The notes: generated from the sequence alone by a model not told the origin. Shown: positions 1 through 12,470, counted from the first letter of the stretch. The stretch is 64,000 nt of DNA from Zasmidium citrigriseum (GCA_002786025.1 NHNW01000038.1:310001-374000); one strand, 5' to 3'. Made by a program: numbers and translations.

Positions 1-1
1 A

Positions 2-460
2 TTAGCCACAGTTGCCATCACTTACCTCCAGCACACCGACCCATCGCTTCCCCACTACACCGGTGACGCCTGGAACTTCGCTCGCGGTGCTGCCGCTACC
101 ATCGACCGTGAATTCGGATTCATCGGCCGCCAGCTCTTCCACGGCATTATCGAGACTCACGTCCTCCACCATTACGTCTCCACGATCCCCTTCTACCACG
201 CCGATGAAGCCACCGAGGCCATCAAGCCGATCATGGGACGCCACTACCGATCGAACACTGAGGGCGGTCCTCTTGGCTTCATCCGCGCTCTGTGGAGCAG
301 CTCTCGATGGTGCCAGTGGGTCGAGCCTAACGAGGGAACCCAGGGCGAGCAGTCCAAGGTCCTCTTCTTCCGTAACAGGAACGGTCTCGGCCTGCCACCA
401 CGCAAGGTGGAGGCTCAGAAGTCGCAAAAGAGCATGATGATCGGTGATGACAACGAGTGA
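2..460 (+). CDS. FAD2: Delta-12 (oleate) fatty acid desaturase, C-terminal part
   Basis: The reading frame enters from the left edge and codes the last 152 residues of a membrane desaturase, so the start and the first two histidine boxes lie outside the window. Seen: the segment TDPSLPHY, then NFARGAAATIDREFGFIGRQ, then the third histidine box HVLHH, and a tail with CQWVEP and VLFFRN. These match fungal delta-12 desaturases of the odeA/FAD2 group. The family sits in the ER membrane and converts oleate to linoleate on phospholipids, using a di-iron centre held by three His boxes. No intron is visible in this part. An omega-3 desaturase is the main alternative and is less likely from the C-terminal motifs. 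Confidence 0.93.
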   Translation, partial: LATVAITYLQHTDPSLPHYTGDAWNFARGAAATIDREFGFIGRQLFHGIIETHVLHHYVSTIPFYHADEATEAIKPIMGRHYRSNTEGGPLGFIRALWSSSRWCQWVEPNEGTQGEQSKVLFFRNRNGLGLPPRKVEAQKSQKSMMIGDDNE

Positions 461-1124
461 TGTCGGACAACGAAGTGCGGCGGCGTTATCGAGTGGTCTG
501 TGTTTTGGCGCAAGTGTACCCGAATTTCTGTCAATCGCTCATCAGGGGACGATTTCGACAGTTGATTAGATTATGCGCCCTTGAGGAAGCGCGGCGTTTT
601 GGAGTCGAGGGACCGCGTGGCCCCCTCCCATTTGGAAAAGCAAGGCAAGAATTCGATTCGCCCTTTTTCGTCGGAAAATTAGAGCAAGAACTCTACAGAG
701 CCATGAGAGGTGTAATACATAGAGACACAATCAACGATGAACCAACAAAGAAGAATCAAGGAGCAAAGAAAAGGTAAGAAGCTAGAGTAAAGGCCTGAAT
801 ACGACTTGCATGTGGACGCGAATACGCGGACATACGCCGAGTGATGCAATAATACTAAAGAGCTTCGCGTTTGATTCGGCTGCCACGGCTCTTGGTATTC
901 ATGTACTTTAGCTGCCTTCATAGCTTGATTGATGCGTTGGCACACGTCGGATGCTGGAAAGATTTGTGATCCGTCTTCATTAGCATCGGCACCCGTGGAG
1001 TGCGAGTGATGCCTTTAGGTCAAAGAAGGGAAGGCGTTGCGCTGGGTTAAGAATCTGTGGTCTGTGTGTCTTGCATGTGATTCTCGTGACATTGAGGGTT
1101 TAGTAATGGTGGATGAAATCTCCT
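461..1124. other. Intergenic, convergent 3' flanks
   Basis: The stretch lies between the stops of the desaturase (+) and the hydrolase (-). It contains only short unrelated open frames with no family signature. I see no RNA gene or repeat, and most of it is probably 3' untranslated sequence. Confidence 0.6.
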
Positions 1125-3873
1125 CTACGCAGAAAACGAATTCCTCGAAACCTCCCATCGACTATCGAAGAACCCCAACGCCAACGTTCCCTCGAGACCT
1201 TTCCACAGCATCTCTTTATTCGCGACGATGTAGTCTGGCTGACCGACGCCCGTCATCATGGGGACTAGTCTCGCTGCGAGGGAGAGACTCGCTTCGTCTG
1301 AGCCCCAGACGACGAGTTCTAATCGACCCTCAGCGAGAGGTCTGAGGAAGATGGCAGCGAGTCCCAGATCCTCCCTGTTTGGGATCAAGGCTGGCACGTT
1401 ATTTAGGCCGCGGATGAAGACTTCGCTGCTGCGGATTTGGATTGGGAAGTCTTCCTTCACGGATGAGGGAGGGAGGTCGTCGCCGATGGCTAGGCTGATG
1501 ATGTTGCCTGTCTTGCCCAAGGCTGCTGTGTAGTCGTCTGTGATGTCCGTGTCGGCGAAGAAGTATTGGTGCAGGTTTCGTGAGATTTGGAGGGCGATGC
1601 GGGATGCCTCAGGGGAATGACGGACGATGGAGAAGGCGCCTTCTGTTCGGAGGATGGCGTCCATGGCTCCTAGTTGGCGACGTTCTCGACCTGCGACTGG
1701 AGCTGATATGCTGGTAGCCTGCTGCTCAATCTCCCAGTTTTCAGATTCGCGTATGAGAATGCTCGATTCATTCGACTGCACTGTTACAATCGGGATCTTC
1801 TGGCTATCGACTTGCACATAGCTGCAGTCTCGGAAGTAAGGTGGGAGTCGGAACATTCGCATATTCGTCGTTCTGATGATGCATGCAATGGTCAAAGGGT
1901 CGAACAGAACATCAATCCGACCCAGTTGTCCGGGAACTGCCAGTCGTAGAATCTCGACACCGTGCTTCGGTCCAGTGGCTCCTGGGTCTGCCGTCACCAA
2001 AGAAAAGTCCCGCAAATTCAGGGGCGTGCCTTGGGTTGACGCTAGTTGAAGAGACACCCGGCGCTCGTAGAAGTCCTTCAATGGGTCTGTCGTGTAGACT
2101 CCATCCCAATAGTGTCCTTGACCTGGGACTTCAAAGTACTCGCTATCAGCACCAGCTTCTTGGATGAGCTGGCTCATCAAGCGCGAGTGGTGAACTGGCA
2201 CGTTGTCGTCAGCTCCACCATGTTGTTGGAATACCGGGATGCCTTTGGCATTCGACAGCAGCAGCTCGTGTCTATAACCCAAGAAAGCGGCTTCTTTCAC
2301 CGCTGTGCGCCCGGGATCTGCGACCCGGGAGAGATGGTAAGGAACGTAGTTCTGAATAGACGAGTAGCCGCTCAGCGGTGCTGCCGCAAAGATCTTGTCT
2401 GGACGGTGGGTAAGCGCATACCAGGTGCCTTGTCCTCCGTTCGAATGACCAGCAACCAGCCATCTACCGATGTCGACCCCGGGACCTGTCCAACCAAGAT
2501 GATCGACCCAGTCTTCGATCATTTCAACAGCCGCTTCGACATCCGCGAATCCCCAGGAATGCCAGTCATCGCCGCTCCAGGGTGTTACTCCCGTTGGATA
2601 CAGGACCCAGGCTTGCAGGTCTGGCAGAGGATCCATGACCTCCTTGACAACGTCCGAATCTACGTCGACACCAGCTCCATGAAGGTTGAGGAGGATCGGA
2701 AAAGTCTGGTTTGCCTTCGCCGATTCCATGGCTTTCTTGGATGGAGGTCGTAGGATGGCATAAGAGACTATACCACCTGGGTGCGGGAATGTAACCTTGT
2801 GAGCTTTGCCTGCTGGAACCACGCGAGGATGTGCAGGGACAGCAATTGTTCTAGACTCATCATCTCCATCGACCCGATACTGAAAATCGATTTCTATCCG
2901 AGATCGTGAAGGAGATTGTCCGTTTGGAGGCATACACCTGATGCGGAATGCGAGCGGCCTCGTCTGGCCAGCAAGGAGTCTCATTTGCGACGACCATAGT
3001 TCGGCGCGGCAGACATTTGGATTGACGTGAATACCAGTGATGTCGACGTCTCGATCTCCGTCGTTGCGAAAGACCACTGATGCAAAGGGACTTGCAAGGC
3101 TCGCTGCTTCGCCTATAAAGTCAGCCATCAGAACATGGGAGCCTCCTATTTGCACCGTCTTCAAGCCGGGCGAGACCTTCTGTAGCTCCAACTTCACGAG
3201 CATGTTCGGATCACCCACCGCACCCATTGCTCGGACATCTCGCACTAGTCGAACATCAATACGATGAATGCCAGGGGCTAGGCGCAGCGTCACAGGCACT
3301 CGATTGAACTCGTAGAAGTCGCCTCCAAAGTAGTGGACATCGTCGACCCAGAGTTCTAGGATCTGAGGCGTGGAGAGTGCGAGAAGTTCGGTCTTGTCTC
3401 CTTGCACCACAATCTGGCCTCTCGCCCAGGCCTGGCATTGGGTACTGGCCCAGCCATATACATCTTGAAGACCTTGCCAGTCGATGTCTGGGAAGCTGAC
3501 GTTGATTTGTGCCGTGGTGAGGAAGAGGTCCGGGTCAGGAACCTTTGCTGTCACATTCGACCAATGTATTGTTCCATTCGCCGCCAGAGAGCTTCGAAAA
3601 GCAGTATTGATGTTGTATTCGAGAGCGCGGAAACCTCCAAGTCTTTCGAGAGGATCTGCTCCCCAGGTGGCCTCTATCACTTGGGTGAGCGGACTTCAGT
3701 CAAGCAGCGTCGGCCATTTCACCTCGAGTGCCAATCTGGAAAGGTCCTAGTACTTGCCACGACTCCAAAAATGCGACGTTCGGGAACTGCAGAGAGCTGC
3801 TGCTTCCAGAGCTGGCCATGGAATCCGAGGAGGCTGCAGGTAGCAGGTACTGCAGGGCCCGCGTGAACAACAT
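1125..3873 (-). CDS. Large alpha/beta-hydrolase (prolyl-oligopeptidase-like), possibly secreted
   Basis: Two exons: 3873-3723 and 3679-1125, with a 43-nt intron (3680-3722) flanked by GTGAAA and CCCAAG; 901 aa. Splicing joins WQVLGPFQIGTR to VIEATWGADPLE, a block I associate with this fungal family. A non-catalytic N-terminal half (about 1-350) is followed by a hydrolase domain. The nucleophile elbow GHSNGGQ has its serine near residue 463; an Asp in GGADDNVP and a His in PGQGHYWDG fit the rest of a triad. A C-terminal extension of about 280 aa follows. The first ATG gives a weakly hydrophobic start (MLFTRALQYLLPA) that could be a short signal peptide; a second in-frame ATG at 3819 is possible. 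The substrate is unknown. Confidence 0.82.
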
Positions 3874-4377
3874 CGTCGGTGATTAGCACACGATGTCAAT
3901 GCTCATGTCAGCTTCCATTCGCCCTTTTTATTTGCATGTGTGCATTGCAGTGTTGCCTTGAAGGATTGTCGAAGGAGCGTGGAGAACACTACCCGTTCCA
4001 CGTGACGCGTGTCGGAAGGAGCGAGGGGTTCACGCCGACGTGGACTTCTTCAGGTCGAACTTCCAGGAGATGAAGTTGATGAAGTCGATGAAGTTGGTGG
4101 TTCAGGACGAAGTCAGACGAACATTTCTGGTTGCCGCCACTTGCCGTCACCATCGCTCGCGGGGTTGATCATTCTCTGGTTCGCCCTAAATTGGACCGTT
4201 GAGAAGCTACGAAAGGTATCGTCTCGCGCACGATAGCCTCCGTATCGTCATCCCATCCTATTATCTTCTACTACCACTTCTTCCTCGACACCTTCGTCCT
4301 CCGACGAACGACGCCGGTCTTACCCACACCTACGTACCGCCATGGACCGATAGTTCTGCCAACACACCTCCTGCGAG
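3874..4377. promoter_or_regulatory. Divergent promoter region, hydrolase / SLY41-like transporter
   Basis: About 500 bp separate the two start codons, so it should hold both promoters. An ATG at 4339 opens a frame of three codons (ATG GAC CGA TAG) in the likely leader of the transporter and could act as an upstream ORF. Around 4066-4098 the motif GATGAAGT recurs in a short degenerate run. No other element is recognisable. Confidence 0.5.
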
Positions 4378-6131
4378 ATGGTACCGCACGCGACCAACGT
4401 CGAGCGTAGACGCTCCTCCTCCATCCGACCAGCCACCTCGAAATTCAAATTTCCCGATTTCAACAACGACCATGCTGTCGAATTCGAGGACGACGAGGTC
4501 AGCGAGCTTTCGCGTGGACCCAGTCCACGACCACTGCCCAATGGCTTGCCTCCTGGCCTCCACTCCAGCGAGCGCTGGCCGCCGCGAAAAGAGTCGTCCT
4601 TGAGGAGTTGGGCGTCGTGGGCTGCAAATGGCAAATTGGGCGGGTCGAGACAAGTCCGGCAAAAGAGCTTGAGCGAGGCGATCAGAACTGTGAGGACGAG
4701 AAAAGCGAGTATAAGTGAGAATGCGCACGAGATCGCAGAGTCGCTGAAGGCGCCTGTGTCCCTCAGGCTAGTTGTACGTCTATCCACTGCCACACTCTTC
4801 TTCACCACTTCACAAGCTGATATTCAGCCAAGATCCTTTGCGGGATCTGGTACGCGACTTCGATCCTGACCAACACCTCCTCCAAAGCCATCCTGACTGC
4901 ACTACCGAGACCGATCACCTTGACGGTCGTCCAGTTCATGCTTGTGTCGTTCTGGTGCATCTTCCTCTCCTGGCTTGCGAAACGAAATGCCAGCGTACGG
5001 GAAGCCATGCCGGTCCTCAAGAATGGCATCCGCAGACCTAACAAGGACATCATAATGGCGACTCTTCCTTTGACGGCCTTCCAAATCGGCGGCCACATTC
5101 TCAACTCGGACGCAATGTCAAAGATCCCCGTATCTCTGGTCCATACAATCAAAGGCCTCTCGCCGCTCATGACGGTCATCGCATACCGGGTCTTCTTCAA
5201 CATCGAATACTCGATGCCCACCTACCTCTCCCTCGTACCACTGACCCTGGGAGTCATCTTGGCCTGCTCGGCAAGCTTCGCGGGAAACTTCCTCGGCCTA
5301 GCATACGCTTTTGGAAGCGCAGTGCTCTTCGTCACACAAAACATCGTCTCCAAAAAGATTTTCAACGAAGCTGCCAGAGCTGAAGCTGACGGCACGCCGA
5401 TTGGAAGACGCAAGCCGGATAAGCTCAACTTGCTGTGCTATTCCTCGGCTCTGGCGTTCCTCTTCACCTTTCCGCTTTGGCTCTGGTCAGAAGGCTTCTC
5501 TATCATGGCCGATTTTATGAAGGACTGGTCGATTGATCTACGGGAAAGACCGGGTTCTCTGGATCATGGCGCCCTCGCTGCGGAGTTCATTTTCAACGGC
5601 ACTTTCCACTTCGGCCAAAGTCTGGTGGCGTTCGTACTTCTTGGCATGGTTTCTCCCGTCACCTATTCGGTTGCCAGCTTGATCAAGCGTGTGGTGGTCA
5701 TCATGTTTGCCATTGTCTGGTTCGGCAATCCAATGACATATATCCAGGGTATTGGCTTCGGTTTGACATTTGTTGGACTGTACTTGTACGACCGCACTTC
5801 AGATGCCGCAAAAGCCGACAAGCGCGCACGGGAGAAGGCAGAGAGCAAGGAGCCATTGCTGCCTGTTAATGTGGCAGATGCGAAGAAGAATGCAGCCGCA
5901 ATGTTCACAGAGTCGCCCATGAGCGCAGGTGAAGGCTATTTCGCAGGCAGCAACGGCTACACAAACGGCGAGCCAACAGCCAGCGGCCCAGGACGGCCGT
6001 ACATGAACGGTAGTTCATCACCGAATGCGAATGGCAACGGCGTAGCCTCACTACCGCCTGGCACCAAGGCCGAAGAAACCTGGACCCAGAGCGACGTAGC
6101 CCGGCAAAACGCCGCCGCAGTTGTAAGATAG
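4378..6131 (+). CDS. DMT-superfamily triose-phosphate/nucleotide-sugar-type transporter (SLY41-like)
   Basis: Two exons, 4378-4773 and 4833-6131, 564 aa. The intron (4774-4832) has donor GTACGT and acceptor CCAAG. This acceptor restores LRLV-ILCGIWYATSILTN, the usual entry to the first membrane helix, while the nearer CAG would break the frame. Residues 1-130 are a polar, disordered tail. About 130-430 carry some ten hydrophobic helices of the TPT/DUF250 fold, including NTSSKAIL, HTIKGLSP and SPVTYSVASLIKRV. The C-terminus is a low-complexity Gly/Asn/Pro tail. SLY41-type proteins act in the ER/Golgi membrane; the transported substrate cannot be told from sequence. The ATG at 4378 is the first in frame. 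Confidence 0.87.
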
Positions 6132-6151
6132 TAAAACCTCCAAAGCAATTC

Positions 6152-8489
6152 CTACATCAAAACATCCATCAACTTTTCCAAATACCTCTGTCTCGTCCTC
6201 TCCACCTCGCCCTTCGCGATCATAGAAGCAAATTCCATGGCTTTACACTTCGCCCGCCAGTCGATGCCGTCTTCTACGCCCCGGAATTCTTTTGATGCGG
6301 CTTTGTAGACTGCTTGGATGCTTTGCTCGACCCAGCCTTCTTTGGTGACGTTTTGGAGCGCTTCGCGGGTTTTGCGGACGACCATGTCGTGGGTTGATTC
6401 GGTGGAGTCAAGGACGGATGAGGTGGCGGGGGCGAGGGAGAGGCCTTTCATTTCGAAGGAGCCCATGCAGCCGCCTTGGCTTACGTGCCAGTAGATGTCG
6501 AAGACCTGGAAAGATAAGTCAGTACGGCCGTTGAGGGATGTGTGAAGGGGACGATGGACTCACCTCGCGAACATCATCAGCCGTCTCGTCGTACGTGATT
6601 TCCTCATACCCACTCGCATCTGTACGGAATCTCGTCACATTTATACGTTTGCCATGGCCAGCTGAAGGTCCTAGTGGCACATTGAATGCATCGCCGACAC
6701 CGAGCCATGAGGCTGCCATGAGTCGAGACATGTCTTCTCGTGGATTGCCGGCGTCTGATCGGGGGACGTTCAGTCGGTCTAGTATTGAGTCTGCTAACCG
6801 TTTGCCTTCGTCGCCTGTTAGGCGTTGTCTTCGGCCCATTATGTCGGCTCGGAGGAGATCGCTGGCTACGACTCGTCGTAGAGATTCGAAGGAGAAGTTG
6901 GGAGGTCTGTCTTCGATGACTCGTTCTGTCTGGAGTTGGGCTTGGAGGGCTGCTGCTCTGCTTGGGTCGTCTGAGTCGCTTCGCGTCTCGCTTTCGTTGG
7001 TCTCACCGTTGACTAGCAATGTAGGCGGAGTTGCTAATCGTACTGGCCCGCCCGTGTGAGGCGGTACTTGTAATGAGAGTCTACCTGGTCGTCCTTCGCC
7101 GGGCTGAGAAGAAGCCGTCTGCGGTGATGGTTGTTCCAGAACAGGTTTGTCTGTCACGGTAGGCGTTGATGCACTGGCTTGAGTTTTTGCTTTTGCACCT
7201 GCTGGATCTGCAGGGAAAGTAGTGAAGGGTCCATCTTGAACATTTCGATTCGCAGGTGGTCGACCTCTAGGTTTCGCTCCAGGCGCACTGTTGGAAGACC
7301 AGGCGCTGGACACAGCTGGGCCATGCCGTCTCCTTTTCCGTGAAGGGGTCACTGCTGATTTTGGCTCGCCATCAAATGCTGCGTCAATATGTGCGGACAT
7401 CGACGTGGGGACAGCGCTCATAGGATGTGGAGTTCCTGGTGTTTGCGAATGGCCCAATTGCCAACGCAAGTTCGAAGATGCTGATGCAGGTACTGCGGAA
7501 GGCTGTGTCCTCGCAGACCACGGAGCAAAGCTTTGCGGTGTAACAGCCGAAGCAACTGCCCAAGGATCATGATATCCATCCGGATGAGCACTCATAGGCA
7601 CAGCGGACATCGGTGCTGCTGAGTACGGTGCAGCGCTGTCCAACGTTGGCTGATTCTTCGCATCGCTTTCAGTCTTCTCGTTCTGTTCGTTCTCAGAATT
7701 CCGCCTTCGACCTCTCTTTGGTCTGAGCTTGGGATCCAGTGCTCTGATAGCCAAGTCCTCTTCCGCCATGACACCATCCCGGCCTGTGGACGGATAGGGC
7801 TCCTCTGGCGGCGGGATCTCCGTGAAGTATGTGTGCTGCTTTCCCATGAGATACTCGAAGAAGGCGTCAATATGCATTGCACGCATCCATCGTTTCAGTC
7901 GTACACTGTATTGCTGGACCTTCTGATTGGATTGATTCTTGTCCGGGTCTGGTGGTTCGACTCCCAGGTCAAGTGCTAGTTGACCCCATGTCTTGATCTC
8001 TTTTGAATCGAACTTCTGGATAAGCTCGTACAGTCGAAACGTTTCAAAGTCCTTGTTATCGCTCTTTGGAAGTCCAGTCTCGAATGTCGTCTTCAAAGTC
8101 GTTGTATCGACATCAAGAGGGAACTTGGGGTTTGCATAGAGGATGAACTGTACATAAGCATCGGCTATCGTTTCTGCTGTTACATCGCGAGACGGCAATG
8201 TTCTGTCTGTCGGTTTGAAAGAAAATGCTGGACCGGGTGATGTACTGCTCATTCGAGGCGATGCAGTGGATGGAGGCTGCATCGATCCTGGTTCGTTGGA
8301 TGGATGTCGCCCCTGTCGTGAAGATTGCGGCTGGAGACGCTGTTGCGGACTGCCTTGCATGTGAAGAGTGGGATCGATCCCATATGCTACCGGCGTACCA
8401 TATTGCGACTGGGCAAATGTCGGCCCGCCAGGCTGGTCCGATAGCTGATGATGTCCAACGTTTGGATTGTGATGTTGGCGATACGACAT
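6152..8489 (-). CDS. abp2: ARS-binding protein 2 (Abp2) homologue
   Basis: Two exons, 8489-6564 and 6505-6152, with a 58-nt intron (6506-6563; GTGAGT...TTTCCAG); 759 aa. The Gln/Pro-rich N-terminus (about 1-95) precedes the conserved Abp2 region: DVTAETIADAYVQFILYANPKFPLD, then IKTWGQLALDLGVEPPDPDK and the basic KRWMRAMHIDAFFEYLMGKQHTYFTEIPP. A long disordered middle with KRGRRR and SRKRRRHG stretches follows. A second conserved block (SRLMAASWLGVGDAFNVP) runs into the last exon as VREVFDIYWHVSQGGCMGSFEMKGLSL. In fission yeast the family binds replication-origin AT-rich DNA, so a nuclear DNA-binding role is likely. An in-frame stop upstream and no better ATG support the start at 8489. Its stop lies 20 bp from the transporter stop. 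Confidence 0.88.
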
Positions 8490-8944
8490 GGCCACTTGTT
8501 GGTTCGTCGCAACGCCCTTTCCGGCTGCGAAGGGACGCCGTGGAGCCAGCTCGCACGGGACTGTGATTCAAAAGAACGGCCTCGAGGTTGACTCTCTTGT
8601 CATTCACTTCAAATGGTTAGCAATATTTAGATGGGATTTTGGTTGGATTGACGCCCCAAGATGGTGATTTTGATGGCCCGAGAAAGACTGCTAATTAAGG
8701 CGACAGCATCACGTGGCTCTTTCTCGGCAAAATCCTTCGTCGTCACGCTCAACCGAGGTGATGATGTCGCTTTCATCACAAGCTCAGTCGCTGCAGAGCA
8801 CTACCTAGGATAATAGGCAGGCTGCTCGGGAAGACAAGGACATGCCTTGACGTCGTTCTCTTCCCTTGTCTTCTCCTCCTCTATACAAACTCTTTTGGTT
8901 CTTGAAACTCCTTACACCCCGCATCGTGTGGAATATCAGCAAAG
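8490..8944. promoter_or_regulatory. Divergent promoter region, abp2 / peroxisomal carrier
   Basis: The 455 bp between two divergent start codons are pyrimidine-rich just upstream of the carrier (8860-8900). No specific factor site is recognised. Confidence 0.5.
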
Positions 8945-10106
8945 ATGTCGGAAAAAGTACGAACAGCATCACATGCGATCCTTCCTCACCTGCTAAAAGA
9001 AGCACTTCTAGGAGAACGCAGCGCAGCAGACGGCTGCTGAGCAGCAGAGCGACAATGTTGCTCATGCTCTGGCCGGCGCAGGCGGTGGCCTGTTCTCCAT
9101 GGCATTGACGTGAGTATAGACATGCGCATAGAGAGGGGTGGAGTCCTAACCCCCCTCCAGATACCCATTGATCACTCTTTCCACGCGAGCGCAAGTCGAG
9201 AAGAAGAAGGCGCATACCGGCACCATCTCTGCTGCCAAGCGGATCGTGGATCGCGAAGGTATTGCTGGTCTATACGCTGGTCTGGACAGCGCATTGTTCG
9301 GCATCACTGTGACGAACTTCGTTTATTACTACTGTTAGTACCCAGTCTCTCACAGAAACGTAAGGCAGAGAACTAATGTTCTGTAGGGTATGAATTCTCC
9401 CGAGCCTTCTTCCAGCGAACGACCAAGAAAACCAACCTCAACACCCTCGAGTCCATGGCCGCCGGAGCCCTCGCCGGCTCAGCAACAGTCATGCTCACGA
9501 ACCCCATCTGGGTCATCAACACCCGCATGACGGCGCGCGAGAACGAGGGAGACGCCCTCCCAACCAAAGAGGGCGAGGCCCCAAAAAAGGTCAAGCCAGG
9601 CACAATCTCCACACTCCTCAAGATCCTGCGCGAGGATGGCTTCATGCGCCTGTTCGCGGGTGTGCTGCCGGCATTGGTGTTGGTCATCAACCCGATCTTG
9701 CAGTATACCATCTTTGAGCAATTGAAGCAGGTGGTTGAGAAGCGACGAAAGGTTGGACCTACGGATAGCTTTGTGTTGGGAGCGCTGGGCAAGCTTGCTG
9801 CTACTTCCATCACCTATCCTTATATCACGGTCAAGTCCCGTGCTCATGTTGCCTCGGCCGATGCACCGAAGGAGGGTATGACTGCTACCCTCAAGCGTAT
9901 CTACAACGAGGAGGGTATTGGCGGCCTTTACGGCGGTAAGCTGAAAAGACCGTGCCATCTAGAAACACCTTTACTGACTTCATTAAGGTATCGGCCCCAA
10001 GGTCACCCAGTCCGTCATCACGGCTGCATTCTTGTTCGCCTTCAAGGATGCTCTCTACGACATGACCATCAAGGCTCGCAAGACCTTGACGGCCAAGAAG
10101 GCGTAA
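8945..10106 (+). CDS. PMP47: Peroxisomal adenine nucleotide carrier (PMP47/ANT1-like, SLC25 family)
   Basis: Five exons: 8945-8956, 9012-9109, 9161-9333, 9387-9935, 9988-10106; 316 aa. The introns are 51-55 nt. The first coding exon is only 12 nt (MSEK). Three mitochondrial-carrier repeats are visible, with the Px[DE]xx[KR]-type positions reading PLITLSTR, PIWVINTR and PYITVKSR. The repeats lack the acidic residue typical of mitochondrial members, which is usual for peroxisomal PMP47/ANT1/SLC25A17. Other landmarks are HALAGAGGGLFSMALTYP and NPILQYTIFEQLK. Known family role: import of ATP into peroxisomes for activation of medium-chain fatty acids. NAD or CoA transport is a possible alternative for the wider clade. 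Confidence 0.92.
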
Positions 10107-10685
10107 ACGTAGCCTAGCATCACACCGAGGCTTCGGTTTAACATGCCATCGAAACAACAACCTTCCAAATCTAACTGATTTGTGGAAGCTTGGAATGATA
10201 TTTGAGGGGGGGGATACCATAAAGCCAATTGTGGCGAGCGATCAGGATGATTGATGATTTACAAACTGTGAATACCCGCCTGCGATTATCTCACTGTACG
10301 AACACGCACGATAGACAGTCAAGAACACCTATTTTTCCGCACCACGCACCTTTCACCACACGTCTGAAAGCGATACGAAGTAAATTGGAGAACGAAGACT
10401 GATTCATGGAAAACTTGGTATCTCGTTTGCTTTTGTCTCCATGATGCCCCCAGCTGTTCTATCCGCTGCGCTCTGGCAGCACCAAGCAGATCTGGCACAA
10501 AACTCTCCATGCTGATTATGCAAAGGTCCCTGCCAGTCGTGCCCATTAATGCCGTCAAAGCCCATCGAACTTTTTGTCGTACCACATGCCGTCGTCCATC
10601 TATCTAAGAAACAGGCCTAGTCAACGCGTCGAACACGTCGAACTAGACCCAAGCGAGAGGTGCAAGAAACGATTGGTAAGATCGC
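10107..10685. other. Intergenic, convergent 3' flanks
   Basis: It separates the stops of the carrier (+) and eEF1-gamma (-). A G-run lies at about 10205-10213. No supported gene, RNA or repeat is seen. Confidence 0.55.
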
Positions 10686-12227
10686 TTACTTGAACACCTT
10701 GCCGTCAGCCCACTCGTAGGACTTGCCGTTGACCTCGACTGGCTTGTCCCATGCCCACATGTCGTTGACGAACTCCTTGTGGGCGGCGCTGGTTGGGTCG
10801 AGCTTGGTGAACTCGTAGGACTCGAAGTCTGGGGCGACATCGAAGGCTGGGAGAGCCTCCTGGCCGCGGACGAGGAAAGCGCCACGGACGACGGAGTCGT
10901 TGGTCACGCCGTAGACGGACGTGCAGCCGAAGAGGTACTTGCGGCTAGCCTCAAGACGGGCGAAGAAGCCGCCGATGAGGTTGGAGGTCATGAAAGTCAT
11001 GGTGAGCTCGTCGTTGTACTTGTAGTCAACCTGCCACAGCGAGTACTCCTCGAAGTTGCAGTTCTCCCAGAACCATGGAAGCGCAACCTCGCGGGTCTCC
11101 TCGTTGGAGTACTTGCGCTTCCTGTAGAAGTGTGTCAGCCTGAAACATTGCATAATGTATTGCCATGACTCACCAGTCGTCGAGAATAAAAGTTGGCTTG
11201 GGGAGAGCCTCAAGAGGGTGCTTGGGCTTAGGAGCTGGGGCAGGCTCATCCTCCTCCTCCTCAGCCTCCTTCTTCTTCTCCTGCTTCTTTGGCTGCTCAG
11301 CCTTTGGCTTCTCCTCCTTCTCCTTCTTTGGAGGAGTCTCTGGGATGGCCTTCTCGATGAACTTGGGCTCACCAGCAACGTTCTTGAAAATGTCCTGGTT
11401 GACAACAGTCTCGTACCATCGGTTGACAGATGGGTTCTCAGAGCGCCACTGCTTGTCAAAGAAGAACTCGTATCCGCGGGCGAGGATGGACGCGGTGAAA
11501 AGATCGGCGAGGGTGAGGCGCTCGCTGACGAGGTAGGTGTTGACGAGGAAGTGGTCCTCAAGAACCTTGATGATGCTCTGAGTGCGCTTCTTGCTGTCCT
11601 CGACGTTCTTCTTGTTGTATGGGTCACGGCCGATCAGAGGGCGGAACCAGCCACCGAGAGCTGGGAGCAGCTCGGTGTTGGCGAAGGACATCCATCGGAG
11701 GATGGAGGCGTAGTCCTGCTTGGTCTTGCCGAGGAGGGTGGTCTTCTCGTTCTGGGAGGTGACTGTAGGACAAGATTGTCAGCGCGAGTCCATGTAGTCA
11801 TGTAGGAAAGGACAAGCGCAAAACAGGGTGCAAAATCAGAGTGTGAATACGTTCTCAACAGTAGTCTTCAGACAGGGATAACTGAAATATTGATCTTTCA
11901 TCATTGCAAGGGGGAGGGCAGAGGTGTGGTGTACTCACTGTAGATGGCAATGGCCATGGCCTCGGTGAGGACGTAGCCATCCTGGCCCTCGAAGGTGGGA
12001 ATCTTGCCCAGCTTGTTGAGCTTCAGGTAGTCGGTGCTGACGCCCTTGGCTGGCTCAGTGTGGACCAGGTCGAGGTCGAGGCCGTTGGCCTTAGCGACGG
12101 CGAGGATGGCCGTGGTGCGCGGGTTGCCCTGAGGTGAGTGTCAGTGACTGTTCCTGTTCGCAGCGGGCGGTGGAGGGGCTGGAGGGGCGGCACGTACGCT
12201 GTAGGAGTAAAGCTTGCCGAAAGCCAT
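10686..12227 (-). CDS. EEF1G: Translation elongation factor eEF1B gamma subunit
   Basis: Four exons: 12227-12198, 12128-11939, 11762-11174, 11121-10686; 414 aa. Introns are 69, 176 and 52 nt. The N-terminal GST fold (about 1-85) begins MAFGKLYSYS-GNPRTTAILAVAKANGL and holds LGKIPTFEGQDGYVLTEAMAIA. A GST C-terminal domain follows (about 90-215, RLTLADLFTASILARGYEF). A Lys/Glu-rich linker (about 215-250, KPKAEQPKKQEKK) leads to the EF1G domain (about 255-414: REVALPWFWENCNFEEYSLW, MTSNLIGGFFARLEASRKYLFG, ending DGKVFK). The protein is a structural part of the eEF1B exchange complex that reloads eEF1A with GTP in the cytosol. The second intron is unusually long for this window. Confidence 0.97.
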
Positions 12228-12470
12228 GGTGTAGTCGGACTGTGTTCTGTTTACTGTGGTATCACGTCGCCTTCGTTGGCTGGAGCAGTGCAGAAAATGG
12301 GCGAGTGTGTGTTGGAGCAGAGACAAGGTGGCAGCGAGCGCAGCGAACAAAATTCCATGAGGTCTTCCCGCCCCGCAAGCTCCTCCAGCCAATCAGCGAT
12401 CATGTAGTATTCGGCGAGACCTCATCAGTCAAAGTCGTCGACGCATTTCATTGACATCCTCACCACCGCC
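12228..12470. promoter_or_regulatory. Short bidirectional promoter, eEF1-gamma / uS9m
   Basis: Only 243 bp lie between the divergent start codons of a cytosolic elongation factor and a mitochondrial ribosomal protein, so the two probably share promoter sequence. No TATA-like element is clear. Confidence 0.5.

Noticed and set aside
11155..11805. 216-codon plus-strand frame with long Leu runs
   Set aside because: It is the antisense of the Lys/Glu-rich linker and GST domain of eEF1-gamma.
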